From Dehalococcoidia bacterium (GTDB taxonomy: Bacteria > Chloroflexota > Dehalococcoidia > UBA2979), in assembly GCA_023228765.1 (NCBI GenBank), contig JALOAM010000071.1, positions 1 to 15,174 of the forward strand: DNA of 15,174 nt, given 5' to 3'. Both the position numbers and the translations under genes were made by a program. A model generated the notes under the pieces. That model did not search any database, was not told where the DNA came from, and saw nothing but the letters and a program-made list of their open reading frames with translations. Below, piece by piece: positions 1 to 6,923 of the stretch. Each line of letters opens with the position of its first letter. Position 1 is the stretch's first letter.

Positions 1-725
1 AAGTCCGAGTCCAGGACACCATCGGCGGCGGAGGTGAGCCCCGCGGCGACGGTCGCGCGGTACGTCGTACTCGGCCGGAGGTCCTCCGGCGTGAACGTGT
101 AGAGCGACGTGTTCAGCCACTCGCCCTGGCCCGCCAGCGGCGGGTCGAACTGTACGACGGGGGCCGTGGACGCCTCCGACAGCAGCGTGAGCGGGGCCAC
201 GGCGCGGCTGAACTGCACGAAGATCCGCGCCTCGGAAGGCACGTCGCCGTCATCGGGCGCGGGGATCACGGAGCGCACCTCGAGCTTGCCCTCGACGGTG
301 AAGGTCTGGACGAAATCCTCCTCGCCGCCCGCCGCCTCCGAGGCCACACGGACCTGGTATTCCTTGCCGCGGAGCAGGCCCGGGAACTCCGGTTGAAACA
401 GCAACGTGCGGTCGTCCAGCCACGCGAACGTGCCCGTCGTCGCCGGCTCGAGACTCACGAGGTCAGCGCCTTCCCGCGTCTCCGGCGCCTCCGGGAACGT
501 CACCACGATCGGCCCGAGGCGCGGCGCGTCGGCGCCGGCGGGCGTGACCTGGAGCGCGGGTGCGGGGCCCTCGTACGTTCCGCCCAGCGTCAGCACCAGC
601 GCGATGAGAGCAAACACCGCGGCGAGCACCCCGCCACCCGCGAGGAGCGCGACCCGGTCGAAGCGGCGCAGGCGGTCCTCGACACTCGTCTCGGCAGAGG
701 ACGCGGACTGTGGTTCGTTCGTCAT
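1..725 (-). CDS. Alpha-2-macroglobulin-like membrane-anchored protein, N-terminal part (cut by window edge)
   Basis: Reading down from ATG 725-723, the frame stays open for 241 codons to the window edge, so only the N-terminus is visible. Residues 1-24 are charged and cytoplasmic-like, and residues about 25-48 form one hydrophobic segment, which fits a signal-anchor. Two beta-rich Ig-like stretches follow (about 55-140 and 145-241). The second has the 'IPA-DDGDVP---IFVQFSRAV-PL' and 'DPPLAGQGEWLNTSLYTF' pattern I associate with the N-terminal domains of bacterial alpha-2-macroglobulins. Those envelope proteins (usually over 1500 aa) trap proteases through a thioester, which would lie beyond this window. 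The start overlaps the pbpC stop as ATGA, implying translational coupling, and pbpC/A2M pairing is known in other bacteria. The family call rests on the N-terminus and the neighbour; another Ig-like surface protein is possible. Confidence 0.72.
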   Translation of the reverse strand, partial: MTNEPQSASSAETSVEDRLRRFDRVALLAGGGVLAAVFALIALVLTLGGTYEGPAPALQVTPAGADAPRLGPIVVTFPEAPETREGADLVSLEPATTGTFAWLDDRTLLFQPEFPGLLRGKEYQVRVASEAAGGEEDFVQTFTVEGKLEVRSVIPAPDDGDVPSEARIFVQFSRAVAPLTLLSEASTAPVVQFDPPLAGQGEWLNTSLYTFTPEDLRPSTTYRATVAAGLTSAADGVLDSD

Positions 726-3031
726 CGGACCTTCACCTCGTAGGCGCTGCGTGCTTCCGCCGTCCCGCCGTCCGCGAGGAGCGCGACGACGCGCACCTCG
801 TGGCGGCCGGGTGTCATCTCCCACTGCGCGTAGGGCTGTGCGCCCGTCCCCGTGCCGGCTGGCACACCGTTCACGAAGAACTCCACCGCCTGCGTCCCGC
901 TCGGCACGGACGCCCGCAGGGTGAGCGGGTCATCGGCCACCTCGGGCGCCGGGTAGAGCACCGAGCCCGGCGCTGGGCTCACGATGGCGACCGCGCCCGC
1001 ACCGCCCGAGGGCGCACCGCTCGAGAGCGCCCACCCGGCATCCACCGCCCACGCGCGCGCCTCGGCGGGCGGGTCGATCGCGAGGACGCCGCCCTCGCGG
1101 TGGTAGTAGGACTCCACCTGCTGCGGGGCGGTGTCGGCGCGGAACCACTCGGGCGCGGTGGAGGGACAGTTAGTGCCGGGCAGGAGGCCGGTCGGCGCGC
1201 AGACTGTCTCGCGCACGACGCCCTCAGGAGGCGCGAACTCGGCGGCGGGGAAGCCGGACACAGCGGCCGTCATGACATCGCGCCAGATCGGTGCGGCGCC
1301 GTCGACACCGGAGATATGCACCATCGGCTGCTGGGCCGGGTTGCCCACCCACACGCCGACGACGCGCTCCGGCGTGAAGCCGATCGTCCAGTTGTCGCGG
1401 AACTCACTGCTCGTCCCCGTCTTCACGCCCGCCCCGAACGAGGTGTTCAGCACGCTCGACGCACCGAAGCCGGGGATCCGCGCGGCGGGGTCGCTCAGCA
1501 TGTCGGCGACGAGGAACGCCGTCACCTCGTCCGTCACGGGGATCGGCGAGGGCGCGCCGCGCTCGTAGAGGACCTCGCCCCGGTAGTCGAGGACCCGCGC
1601 GATGAGCCACGGCTCGTAGCGCACGCCGCCCTGTGCGAACGCGCCGTAGGCAGCCGTGAGGTCGAGCAACCGTACGCCGCCACCGCCGAGCGTGAGCGCG
1701 AGCCCGTATGCCTCGGCGGCCTCGAGCGAGTCGAGCCCCGCGCGGTGCGCTATCTGGATCAGCGCATCCACGCCGAGGTCGTCGAGCGTGCGCACCGCCG
1801 GAACGTTCAGCGACGAGGCGAGTGCAACGCGCATCGGGACGGGGCCGCGGAACTGCAGGTCGTAGTTCGCCGGGCGGTACGGCCCGGACTTCGTGGTGAA
1901 CGTGCTCGGCACGTCAAGGAGCATCGAGGCGGGGGTGTAGCCACGCTCCAGCGCCGCCGCGTACAGCAGCGGCTTCAGCGCAGAGCCCGGCTGGCGCGGC
2001 TCGACCGCCATGTTGATCTGCCCGGCGGTCGCGTCGTAGTCGGCGCTCCCGACGAGCGCGAGGACACGCCCGTCGCGCGGGTCGAGGGCAAGGACCGCCG
2101 CCGACCCGGCGTTGTGGTCACGCAGCCCCTCGAGGCGCGCTCGCACGCTCCGCTCCGCCTCCCGCTGGAGGGCAGGGTCGAGCGTCGTCTCGATCACGAG
2201 GCCGGCATCGGCAGCGTGCTCCGGCAGGATCGCCCCGAGCTCTTCGTACACCGCGGCTGCGAGGTGACGCGCGATCGGGGGGTCGGCCGGGACGACGCGG
2301 AGCGGGGTCGCCTCGGCGGCATCCGCCTGCGCCTCGGTGACTGCGCCGGTCGCGACCATCCGACTGAGGACATAATGCTGGCGGGCGAGCGCTTCGCCCT
2401 CGGACGTGTCGTACTCGACGGGGGAGCGGGGGAGCCCGGCGAGGAACGAGGCCTGCGCGAGATCCAGGCGCCGGGCGGCGACGCCGAAGTACGCCTGGGC
2501 CGCCGCCTCGATGCCGTAGGCGCCGCGCCCATAGAACACATCGTTCAGGTACGCCTCGAGCAACTCGTCCTTCGAGGTGCGCGCCTCGAGCGCGAGCGAC
2601 ATCACCGCTTCGCGCGCCTTGCGGAGAGGGAGCGGTAGGCCGGTGCCATCGAGATACGTACGTCGCACGAGCTGCTGCGTCAGCGTCGAGGCGCCCGAAG
2701 GATCCGAGCGGATACTCAGCACGGCGCGCCCGATGGCGAGCGGATCGACCCCGGGGTGCTCCCAGAACCGCTGATCCTCCGCCGCCACCGTTGCGTCGAG
2801 GACGACCGGCGCGATGTCCTCCAGCGCCGCGGGGATGCGCAGCCCCTCGGCGACATCGCGCTCGATGAGGCCACCGCGCGCGTCGAGGATCACCGTGCCC
2901 GGGGCGTCGAGCTGGGAGGCGAGGTCCGGCAGGGGCGCCAGGATGGCGAAGCCCGGCACGGCGAGCAGCACGCCGGCGAATGCCGCGCACCATTCGACAG
3001 CGCGTCGAGGCACCCACCACCGCTCCGGCAT
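722..3031 (-). CDS. pbpC: Bifunctional penicillin-binding protein 1C (transglycosylase/transpeptidase)
   Basis: The product has 769 aa, close to the usual length of PBP1C. An N-terminal hydrophobic anchor lies at about 13-34. A GT51 glycosyltransferase domain spans about 50-230, with the catalytic Glu motif AAEDQRFWEHPG (E85), the STLTQQLVR block (115-123) and EAYLNDVFYGRGAYG (E159). The transpeptidase domain spans about 305-590: nucleophile motif SALK (S350, K353), SLN (407-409) and KTGTSSEFRDNW (537-548). The last 90 residues (about 680-768) match the beta-rich C-terminal domain that distinguishes PBP1C from PBP1A/1B. It would polymerise and crosslink peptidoglycan outside the membrane, so this cell probably makes a peptidoglycan wall. 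Start ATG 3031 follows a doubled GGAGG (3036-3040, 3043-3047). The downstream alpha-2-macroglobulin gene overlaps the stop by 4 nt, consistent with a joint envelope-defence role. Confidence 0.93.
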   Translation of the reverse strand: MPERWWVPRRAVEWCAAFAGVLLAVPGFAILAPLPDLASQLDAPGTVILDARGGLIERDVAEGLRIPAALEDIAPVVLDATVAAEDQRFWEHPGVDPLAIGRAVLSIRSDPSGASTLTQQLVRRTYLDGTGLPLPLRKAREAVMSLALEARTSKDELLEAYLNDVFYGRGAYGIEAAAQAYFGVAARRLDLAQASFLAGLPRSPVEYDTSEGEALARQHYVLSRMVATGAVTEAQADAAEATPLRVVPADPPIARHLAAAVYEELGAILPEHAADAGLVIETTLDPALQREAERSVRARLEGLRDHNAGSAAVLALDPRDGRVLALVGSADYDATAGQINMAVEPRQPGSALKPLLYAAALERGYTPASMLLDVPSTFTTKSGPYRPANYDLQFRGPVPMRVALASSLNVPAVRTLDDLGVDALIQIAHRAGLDSLEAAEAYGLALTLGGGGVRLLDLTAAYGAFAQGGVRYEPWLIARVLDYRGEVLYERGAPSPIPVTDEVTAFLVADMLSDPAARIPGFGASSVLNTSFGAGVKTGTSSEFRDNWTIGFTPERVVGVWVGNPAQQPMVHISGVDGAAPIWRDVMTAAVSGFPAAEFAPPEGVVRETVCAPTGLLPGTNCPSTAPEWFRADTAPQQVESYYHREGGVLAIDPPAEARAWAVDAGWALSSGAPSGGAGAVAIVSPAPGSVLYPAPEVADDPLTLRASVPSGTQAVEFFVNGVPAGTGTGAQPYAQWEMTPGRHEVRVVALLADGGTAEARSAYEVKVR

Positions 3032-3067
3032 CGCGCCTCCGACCTCCGCCGCAACTAGTGCACGTAC

Positions 3068-3073
3068 GTTATA
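3068..3073 (-). promoter_or_regulatory. Possible -10 box for pbpC
   Basis: On the minus strand the hexamer TATAAC lies 36 nt before the pbpC ATG, in the only AT-rich patch of the 127-nt gap after marR. A start about 30 nt before the ATG would leave both GGAGG sequences in the leader. I see no good -35 at 16-18 nt, so this is a weak call. Read-through from marR is an alternative. Confidence 0.3.
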
Positions 3074-3158
3074 CGATCGGAGGCCGCCCGTGGTTCCCGG
3101 ATGCCAGGATTCCCGCGCCGAGTAACGGCACAGCGGTCCTCAGGCGGTCCGGTCGGGG

Positions 3159-3617
3159 CTACTGGTCGTCCAGTCCCTGCCAGATCCGCGAGAACGTGGG
3201 GCTGAGGCGGCGCAGCTCGTCGAGGTGCTGGCCGGTGAGGTCGTCGAGGCGGGCGAGGCCCTCCGGGGTCAGCTGGATGCGGACGGCGCGCGAGTCGTGC
3301 TCGTCGCGGACCCGGCGGACGAGGCCGTCCTTCTCCGCGCGGTTGATCACTTCGACGGCGGTGTGGTGGCGCACCACCAGGTACTGCGCGACCTCGCCGA
3401 TGCGAGGCCCCTCCGGGATCCCGCAACCTCGGACCGTCAGGAGGAGCTGATGCACCGCCGGGTTGAGACCGGCATCGCGCGCGGCGCTCTCGCTCCAACG
3501 GAGGAAGCGACGCAGTCCCGAGCGGAACGCCAGCAGGTTCCCGTAGTCCACGTCCGATGGGCGCACGCGGCGTCCGAGAGGCTCGGAAGGGGGGACAGTC
3601 GGCGGTTCGGGGGTCAC
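3159..3617 (-). CDS. MarR-family winged-helix transcriptional regulator
   Basis: The product has 152 aa, a typical MarR length. Residues about 25-60 form the first dimerisation helices. The winged helix covers about 70-118: IGEVAQYLVVRHHTAVEVI is the helix-turn-helix with its recognition helix, EKDGLVRR follows, and the wing is DEHDSRAVRIQLTPEG (105-120) with the conserved D-x-R. C-terminal helices at 121-150 complete the dimer interface. MarR proteins are dimers that bind short palindromes, usually next to their own gene, and release them on binding a ligand or on oxidation. The start is GTG (3617-3615). No Shine-Dalgarno precedes it, but TACACT ends 6 nt before it. The gene is divergent from the ClC gene 73 nt away, where a 17-bp palindrome is the obvious candidate operator. 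Ligand and full regulon cannot be read from sequence. Confidence 0.88.
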   Translation of the reverse strand: MTPEPPTVPPSEPLGRRVRPSDVDYGNLLAFRSGLRRFLRWSESAARDAGLNPAVHQLLLTVRGCGIPEGPRIGEVAQYLVVRHHTAVEVINRAEKDGLVRRVRDEHDSRAVRIQLTPEGLARLDDLTGQHLDELRRLSPTFSRIWQGLDDQ

Positions 3618-3623
3618 TGCTGG

Positions 3624-3629
3624 AGTGTA
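3624..3629 (-). promoter_or_regulatory. Candidate -10 box of marR (leaderless)
   Basis: TACACT on the minus strand ends 6 nt before the GTG start. Transcription would then begin at or next to the start codon. No Shine-Dalgarno is visible, and I cannot see a convincing -35. A second AT-rich hexamer, TATAAA on the minus strand at 3674-3679, could instead give a leader of about 50 nt. Confidence 0.4.
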
Positions 3630-3675
3630 GTCAGCACTGCCCGAGGCCGCTGGAGCATAAGGCGTAGACGTGTTT

Positions 3676-3692
3676 ATATCGTCTCACGATAT
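3676..3692. promoter_or_regulatory. 17-bp palindrome over the clc start, candidate MarR operator
   Basis: The arms ATATCGT (3676-3682) and ACGATAT (3686-3692) are perfect reverse complements around a 3-nt centre, CTC. The site lies between marR and clc and overlaps both the proposed clc -10 (TATCGT, 3677-3682) and the first two bases of the clc ATG. Its size and symmetry suit a MarR dimer, and bound protein would block clc transcription. Assignment to this particular regulator is inferred from position. Confidence 0.55.
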
Positions 3693-5433
3693 GAATTCAG
3701 CCCGGATCCCCCTTCTCACCGTCTTCGGCATTGCTCTTGGACTCATCGGCGGCTGCGCTGCCTGGGGCCTGCTGCATCTCATTGGCCTGATCACCAACCT
3801 GGCCCTGTACCACCGCTGGGGTTGGGAGCTCCCGCCCACGGCGACGCTCAACCCTGGGCCGGAGGTCATCCTCGTCGCGATGGCGGGCGCGATCCTGGTC
3901 GCGATGATGGCGAAGGTGGCGCCGATCATCCGCGGACACGGCCTCCCTGAGGCGATGGAGTCTGTCCTGCTTCGCCAGAGCCGGATCGCGCCGGTGACGG
4001 CCATCCTCAAGCCGCTCTCCGCCGCGGTCGCGATCGGGACGGGCGGACCGTTCGGGGCAGAAGGACCGATCATCGTCACCGGCGGCGCGACCGGGTCGCT
4101 CCTCGGGCAGTTGATCCCGGTGTCCCCCGCGGAGCGCAAGATCCTCCTCGCCGCGGGCGCGGCTGCCGGCATGTCCGCCACGTTCGGCGCGCCGCTCGCC
4201 TCCGTCGTGCTGGCCTTTGAGCTGTTGCTCTTCGAGTTCTCCCGCCGTGCGCTGCTGCCGGTCGCCACCGCGGCCGCGGTCGCTGGTGGCATGCACTACC
4301 TCCTGATCGCCAGCGGGCCCCTGTTCGTGGTCCCAGACCACAGCATCGAGGGCCTGACGAGCCTTCCGCCGTACGCCGTCCTCGGACTGTTGTGCGGGCT
4401 GCTCGCGGTGGTCGTGGTGCGCGGACTGCTCCTCGTGGAGGAGGCCTTCCGGCGCTCGGGCATCCCTGAGTTCTGGCACCCGGCGATTGGCGCGCTGGGG
4501 TTCGCCTCAGTCGGCCTGCTGGTCCCGAGGGCGCTCGGCGTCGGCTACGACGTGATCGGCGACCTCCTCCTCGCGAGGATGGGGCTGACCACGGTGCTCG
4601 TGCTCCTGCTCGCGAAGCTCGTCGCGTGGTGGATCGCCCTCGGGTCCGGCACCTCGGGCGGCACGCTCGCACCGATGCTGATCGTAGGGAGCGCCTTCGG
4701 CAGCGCGCTGGCCCTCGTGACGAACGAGTGGACCCCGCTCGAGGTCACCGCGACGGGGTTTGCGCTCGTGGCGATGGCCGCCACCTTCGGCGCTGCCGCC
4801 GGCGCGAGCCTGACCTCGATCGTCTTCGTGTTCGAACTGACACAGGACTACCGGATCGTGCTGCCCCTGATCGTGGCAACCGTCCTCGCGGACCTGGTCT
4901 CCGCGGCGCTCCTGCACGACACGCTGATGACGGAGAAGCTCACGAGGCGCGGTGTCCGCGTGGTGCGCGACTACCAGGCCGACCCGTTCGCGAGAAGCCA
5001 CGTGGCGCAGGTGATGACCTCGCCGGCGCTCACGGTGTCGGAGGACGAGTCGATGGAGTTCGTCCTGCGGTTCGTCGCGGAAGGGCCGCACAGCGCCTAC
5101 CCCGTGGTCGATGCCGAGGGCCGATGCGTCGGGATCATCTCCCGGACAGACCTCCTCGCCCTGGAGGCCGGCGGCCCCGCCACGGCCGGCGAGATCGCCA
5201 GCCGCGACGTCGTCACGGTGCGACCGCGCGACAGCGTCTCCCGCGCGATGGAGTTGCTCCTCGAAGAGTCGGTGGAGCACCTACCAGTGGTCGATGACCG
5301 CAGCTACGTGGTCGGGATGTGCACGCGTACGGACATCCTCCGTGCGCGCACCGTGCAGATCAGCGAGGAAGAGCGCCAGGCGCCGCCGCTCCTCGACGCC
5401 ATCGTCAGCCGCGGCGCGCGGATGCGCATGTAG
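3691..5433 (+). CDS. ClC-family chloride channel/antiporter with C-terminal CBS pair
   Basis: An integral membrane ClC protein that moves Cl- or a similar anion. From ATG 3691 it has 580 aa; an in-frame GTG at 3670 would add 7. Using the GTG numbering, the selectivity-filter motifs are all present: GHGLP (89-93), GPFGAEGP (116-123) with gating Glu E121, and GGTLAP (320-325). About 10 or more hydrophobic segments cover 10-405. In the stretch after APLAS (174-178), the glutamate that serves as the internal proton acceptor in exchangers aligns by eye with Leu185 (FELLL). Two CBS domains (about 436-492 and 497-552) form a cytosolic Bateman module that may sense adenine nucleotides. I prefer ATG 3691 because TATCGT lies 8 nt upstream, as for a leaderless transcript. 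The GTG alternative has a weak AAGG at 3659-3662. The gene is divergent from marR. Confidence 0.92.
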   Translation: MNSARIPLLTVFGIALGLIGGCAAWGLLHLIGLITNLALYHRWGWELPPTATLNPGPEVILVAMAGAILVAMMAKVAPIIRGHGLPEAMESVLLRQSRIAPVTAILKPLSAAVAIGTGGPFGAEGPIIVTGGATGSLLGQLIPVSPAERKILLAAGAAAGMSATFGAPLASVVLAFELLLFEFSRRALLPVATAAAVAGGMHYLLIASGPLFVVPDHSIEGLTSLPPYAVLGLLCGLLAVVVVRGLLLVEEAFRRSGIPEFWHPAIGALGFASVGLLVPRALGVGYDVIGDLLLARMGLTTVLVLLLAKLVAWWIALGSGTSGGTLAPMLIVGSAFGSALALVTNEWTPLEVTATGFALVAMAATFGAAAGASLTSIVFVFELTQDYRIVLPLIVATVLADLVSAALLHDTLMTEKLTRRGVRVVRDYQADPFARSHVAQVMTSPALTVSEDESMEFVLRFVAEGPHSAYPVVDAEGRCVGIISRTDLLALEAGGPATAGEIASRDVVTVRPRDSVSRAMELLLEESVEHLPVVDDRSYVVGMCTRTDILRARTVQISEEERQAPPLLDAIVSRGARMRM

Positions 5434-5459
5434 CAGGCCTCAGGGCACAGGGTTCGAGG

Positions 5460-5657
5460 TCAGCGAGCTGCCGTCGCGGCGTCCCGGAACACCTCGAGCG
5501 CGCCTTCACGACACAGGCCGGACGCACGCGCCTCCACGTAGAGGTGGCCGAACTCGCGGAGGACGTCCTCGGAGACACGGTCGCCCGAGGCCAGCTTGCG
5601 CGCGGTCTCCTCGAGGTCGTCGCGCTCGTCGTCGGTGAGCAGGTCATCGAAGTCCAT
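5460..5657 (-). CDS. Small acidic hypothetical protein (65 aa)
   Basis: I do not recognise this family. The 65-residue product is rich in Asp and Glu at its start (MDFDDLLTDDERDDLEE) and looks fully helical, with 'DDLEETARKLASGD' and 'SEDVLREFGHLYVEARASG' as amphipathic segments. A single Cys lies near residue 49. It has no membrane segment or signal peptide. The reading frame continues upstream antisense to the flavoprotein gene, but ATG 5657 gives the sensible N-terminus: TACGAT lies 7 nt before it (5665-5670), as for a leaderless transcript. Third codon positions are strongly G/C, like the neighbouring genes. It is convergent with the ClC gene (26 nt between stops) and divergent from the flavoprotein gene. 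It could be a small regulatory or protein-binding factor, but nothing in the sequence shows this. Confidence 0.6.
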   Translation of the reverse strand: MDFDDLLTDDERDDLEETARKLASGDRVSEDVLREFGHLYVEARASGLCREGALEVFRDAATAAR

Positions 5658-5664
5658 CCGGGCG

Positions 5665-5670
5665 ATCGTA
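5665..5670 (-). promoter_or_regulatory. Candidate -10 box of the 65-aa protein gene (leaderless)
   Basis: TACGAT on the minus strand ends 7 nt before ATG 5657, placing the transcription start at the codon. A GAGGAG precedes it but is 13 nt from the ATG, too far for normal ribosome binding. Confidence 0.4.
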
Positions 5671-5713
5671 CTCCTCGGGCACCAGCCGTCTGCTCCCAGC
5701 GGCGCAGAGCGGG

Positions 5714-5719
5714 TAGGCT
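5714..5719 (+). promoter_or_regulatory. Candidate -10 box of the flavoprotein-esterase unit (leaderless)
   Basis: TAGGCT is followed by 7 nt and then ATG 5727. There is no Shine-Dalgarno in the gap. The downstream esterase gene does have one, which fits a leaderless first gene followed by a gene with its own ribosome binding site. The -35 region is not recognisable. Confidence 0.38.
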
Positions 5720-5726
5720 CCTTCAC

Positions 5727-6899
5727 ATGCAGAGAACTAACGCGCGTGACGCGGACATCGCCGTCATCGGCGCCGGGGTCGTCGGGCTCGCGACGGCGTT
5801 CGCGCTGTCCTCCGACGGCACGGTTGTCGTCATCGAGGCGAACGAGGCACCCGGCCGCGAGACCAGCGCGCACAACACCGGCATCGTCCACGCCGGGATG
5901 TTCTATCCGACCGGCAGCCTGAAGCACCGCCTCTGCATGGTGGGGAACGTGCTCCTCCACGAATGGGCGGAGCGCTTCAACGTCCCGCTGCGCCGAGGTG
6001 GCAAGCTCATCGTCGCGGTCGAGCCGGAGGACACGGACGGCCTCGACCGGGTGTGGGAGCAGTGCGTCGCGAACGAGGTGCCCGACACCCGGCGGATGAG
6101 CGGCGCGGAGGCGCGCGCCCTCGAACCCCGCGTGCGCATCCACGAGGCGATCTGGTCGGGGACGTCATCGGTGGTCGACCAGGCGGCCTACGCGCGCTCG
6201 CTGGAGTCGACCTGCCTCGAGGCGGGCGTGCTCGTTGCCTACCAGCACCGCGTGACGGGCGTGGGGCGGGACGGCGCGGACTTCGTCGTGAGCGCCGTCG
6301 ACGAGGACGGTGTGGAGGCGTCGCTGCGGGTGGGTGCCCTCATCAACGCCGCCGGGCACGGCGCTCCGGCCGTCGCGGCCGCCCTCGGCTACCCGCTCGA
6401 CGGCAGCGGCGGCCTGCCGGTCCTCGCGCAGCGGAAGAACCGAGGCATCTACTACGACTTCGCGGACCCGGCGCTCGCGCGCTCGGTGTCGCGGGCGATC
6501 TACCCCGTGCCGCCCGGCCGGACGGTGACGGCGCAGCAGGACCGAGGGGGCGGCCTCGGTGTGCACCTCAGCGTCGATGTGGACGGCATCGCCCACCTCG
6601 GGCCGGACACGAGGTGGATGCCGGACGGCGCGACGCTTGACTACCACTCCGTCGACGAGGACCGCGAGCCGTTCGTGCAGGCAGCGCGCCGCCTCCTCGG
6701 CCCGGACGTGGCCGCGGAGGACCTCGTCCCCGGGCAGGTGGGCTACCGTCCGAAACGCGCCGTGGACGGCTTCGCGGACTTCGTGATCATGGCGGACCGC
6801 GGCTACGTCCACCTCGGCGGGATCGAGTCCCCGGGGCTCACCTCGAGCCTCGCGATCGGGCGACGCGTGGCGGAGGAGCTGGGCATCCCGGTCTCGTAA
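5727..6899 (+). CDS. lhgO: L-2-hydroxyglutarate oxidase-like FAD-dependent oxidoreductase
   Basis: A DAO-fold flavoprotein of 390 aa. The FAD-binding Rossmann motif IGAGVVGLA is at 14-22, and the acidic ribose-binding residue is E37 in VVIEAN. The block HNTGIVHAGMFYPTGSLK (49-66) followed by RLC closely resembles the signature of L-2-hydroxyglutarate oxidase/dehydrogenase, as does the C-terminal HLGGIESPGLTSS (362-374) that closes over FAD. These enzymes oxidise 2-hydroxy acids to 2-oxo acids and pass electrons to the quinone pool or to O2. No signal peptide is present, so it is cytosolic or membrane-associated. ATG 5727 was chosen over longer in-frame options because the Rossmann strand starts about 10 residues later and TAGGCT sits 7 nt upstream. 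The esterase follows after 24 nt. The substrate could be another 2-hydroxy acid; the family placement is firmer than the exact reaction. Confidence 0.8.
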   Translation: MQRTNARDADIAVIGAGVVGLATAFALSSDGTVVVIEANEAPGRETSAHNTGIVHAGMFYPTGSLKHRLCMVGNVLLHEWAERFNVPLRRGGKLIVAVEPEDTDGLDRVWEQCVANEVPDTRRMSGAEARALEPRVRIHEAIWSGTSSVVDQAAYARSLESTCLEAGVLVAYQHRVTGVGRDGADFVVSAVDEDGVEASLRVGALINAAGHGAPAVAAALGYPLDGSGGLPVLAQRKNRGIYYDFADPALARSVSRAIYPVPPGRTVTAQQDRGGGLGVHLSVDVDGIAHLGPDTRWMPDGATLDYHSVDEDREPFVQAARRLLGPDVAAEDLVPGQVGYRPKRAVDGFADFVIMADRGYVHLGGIESPGLTSSLAIGRRVAEELGIPVS

Positions 6900-6923
6900 C
6901 GCACACCGGTAGGAGGGCATCGC

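Noticed and set aside
710..2638. Long plus-strand open frame (642 codons) opposite pbpC
   Set aside because: Its translation is Arg/His/Gly-rich with no domain, and the minus-strand frame shows complete PBP1C motifs. It is a GC-rich antisense shadow.
3670..3690. GTG start adding 7 residues to the ClC protein
   Set aside because: A weak AAGG precedes it, but it would place the palindrome and -10-like box inside the coding region. ATG 3691 fits better, though the GTG is not excluded.
5434..5459. Terminator between the convergent clc and small-protein genes
   Set aside because: I found only scattered short complementary words and no stable stem in the 26-nt gap.
5460..6143. Extended 227-aa version of the small acidic protein
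   Set aside because: The extra N-terminal part is antisense to conserved flavoprotein sequence and Arg/His-rich. The start at 5657, with TACGAT 7 nt upstream, is better supported.
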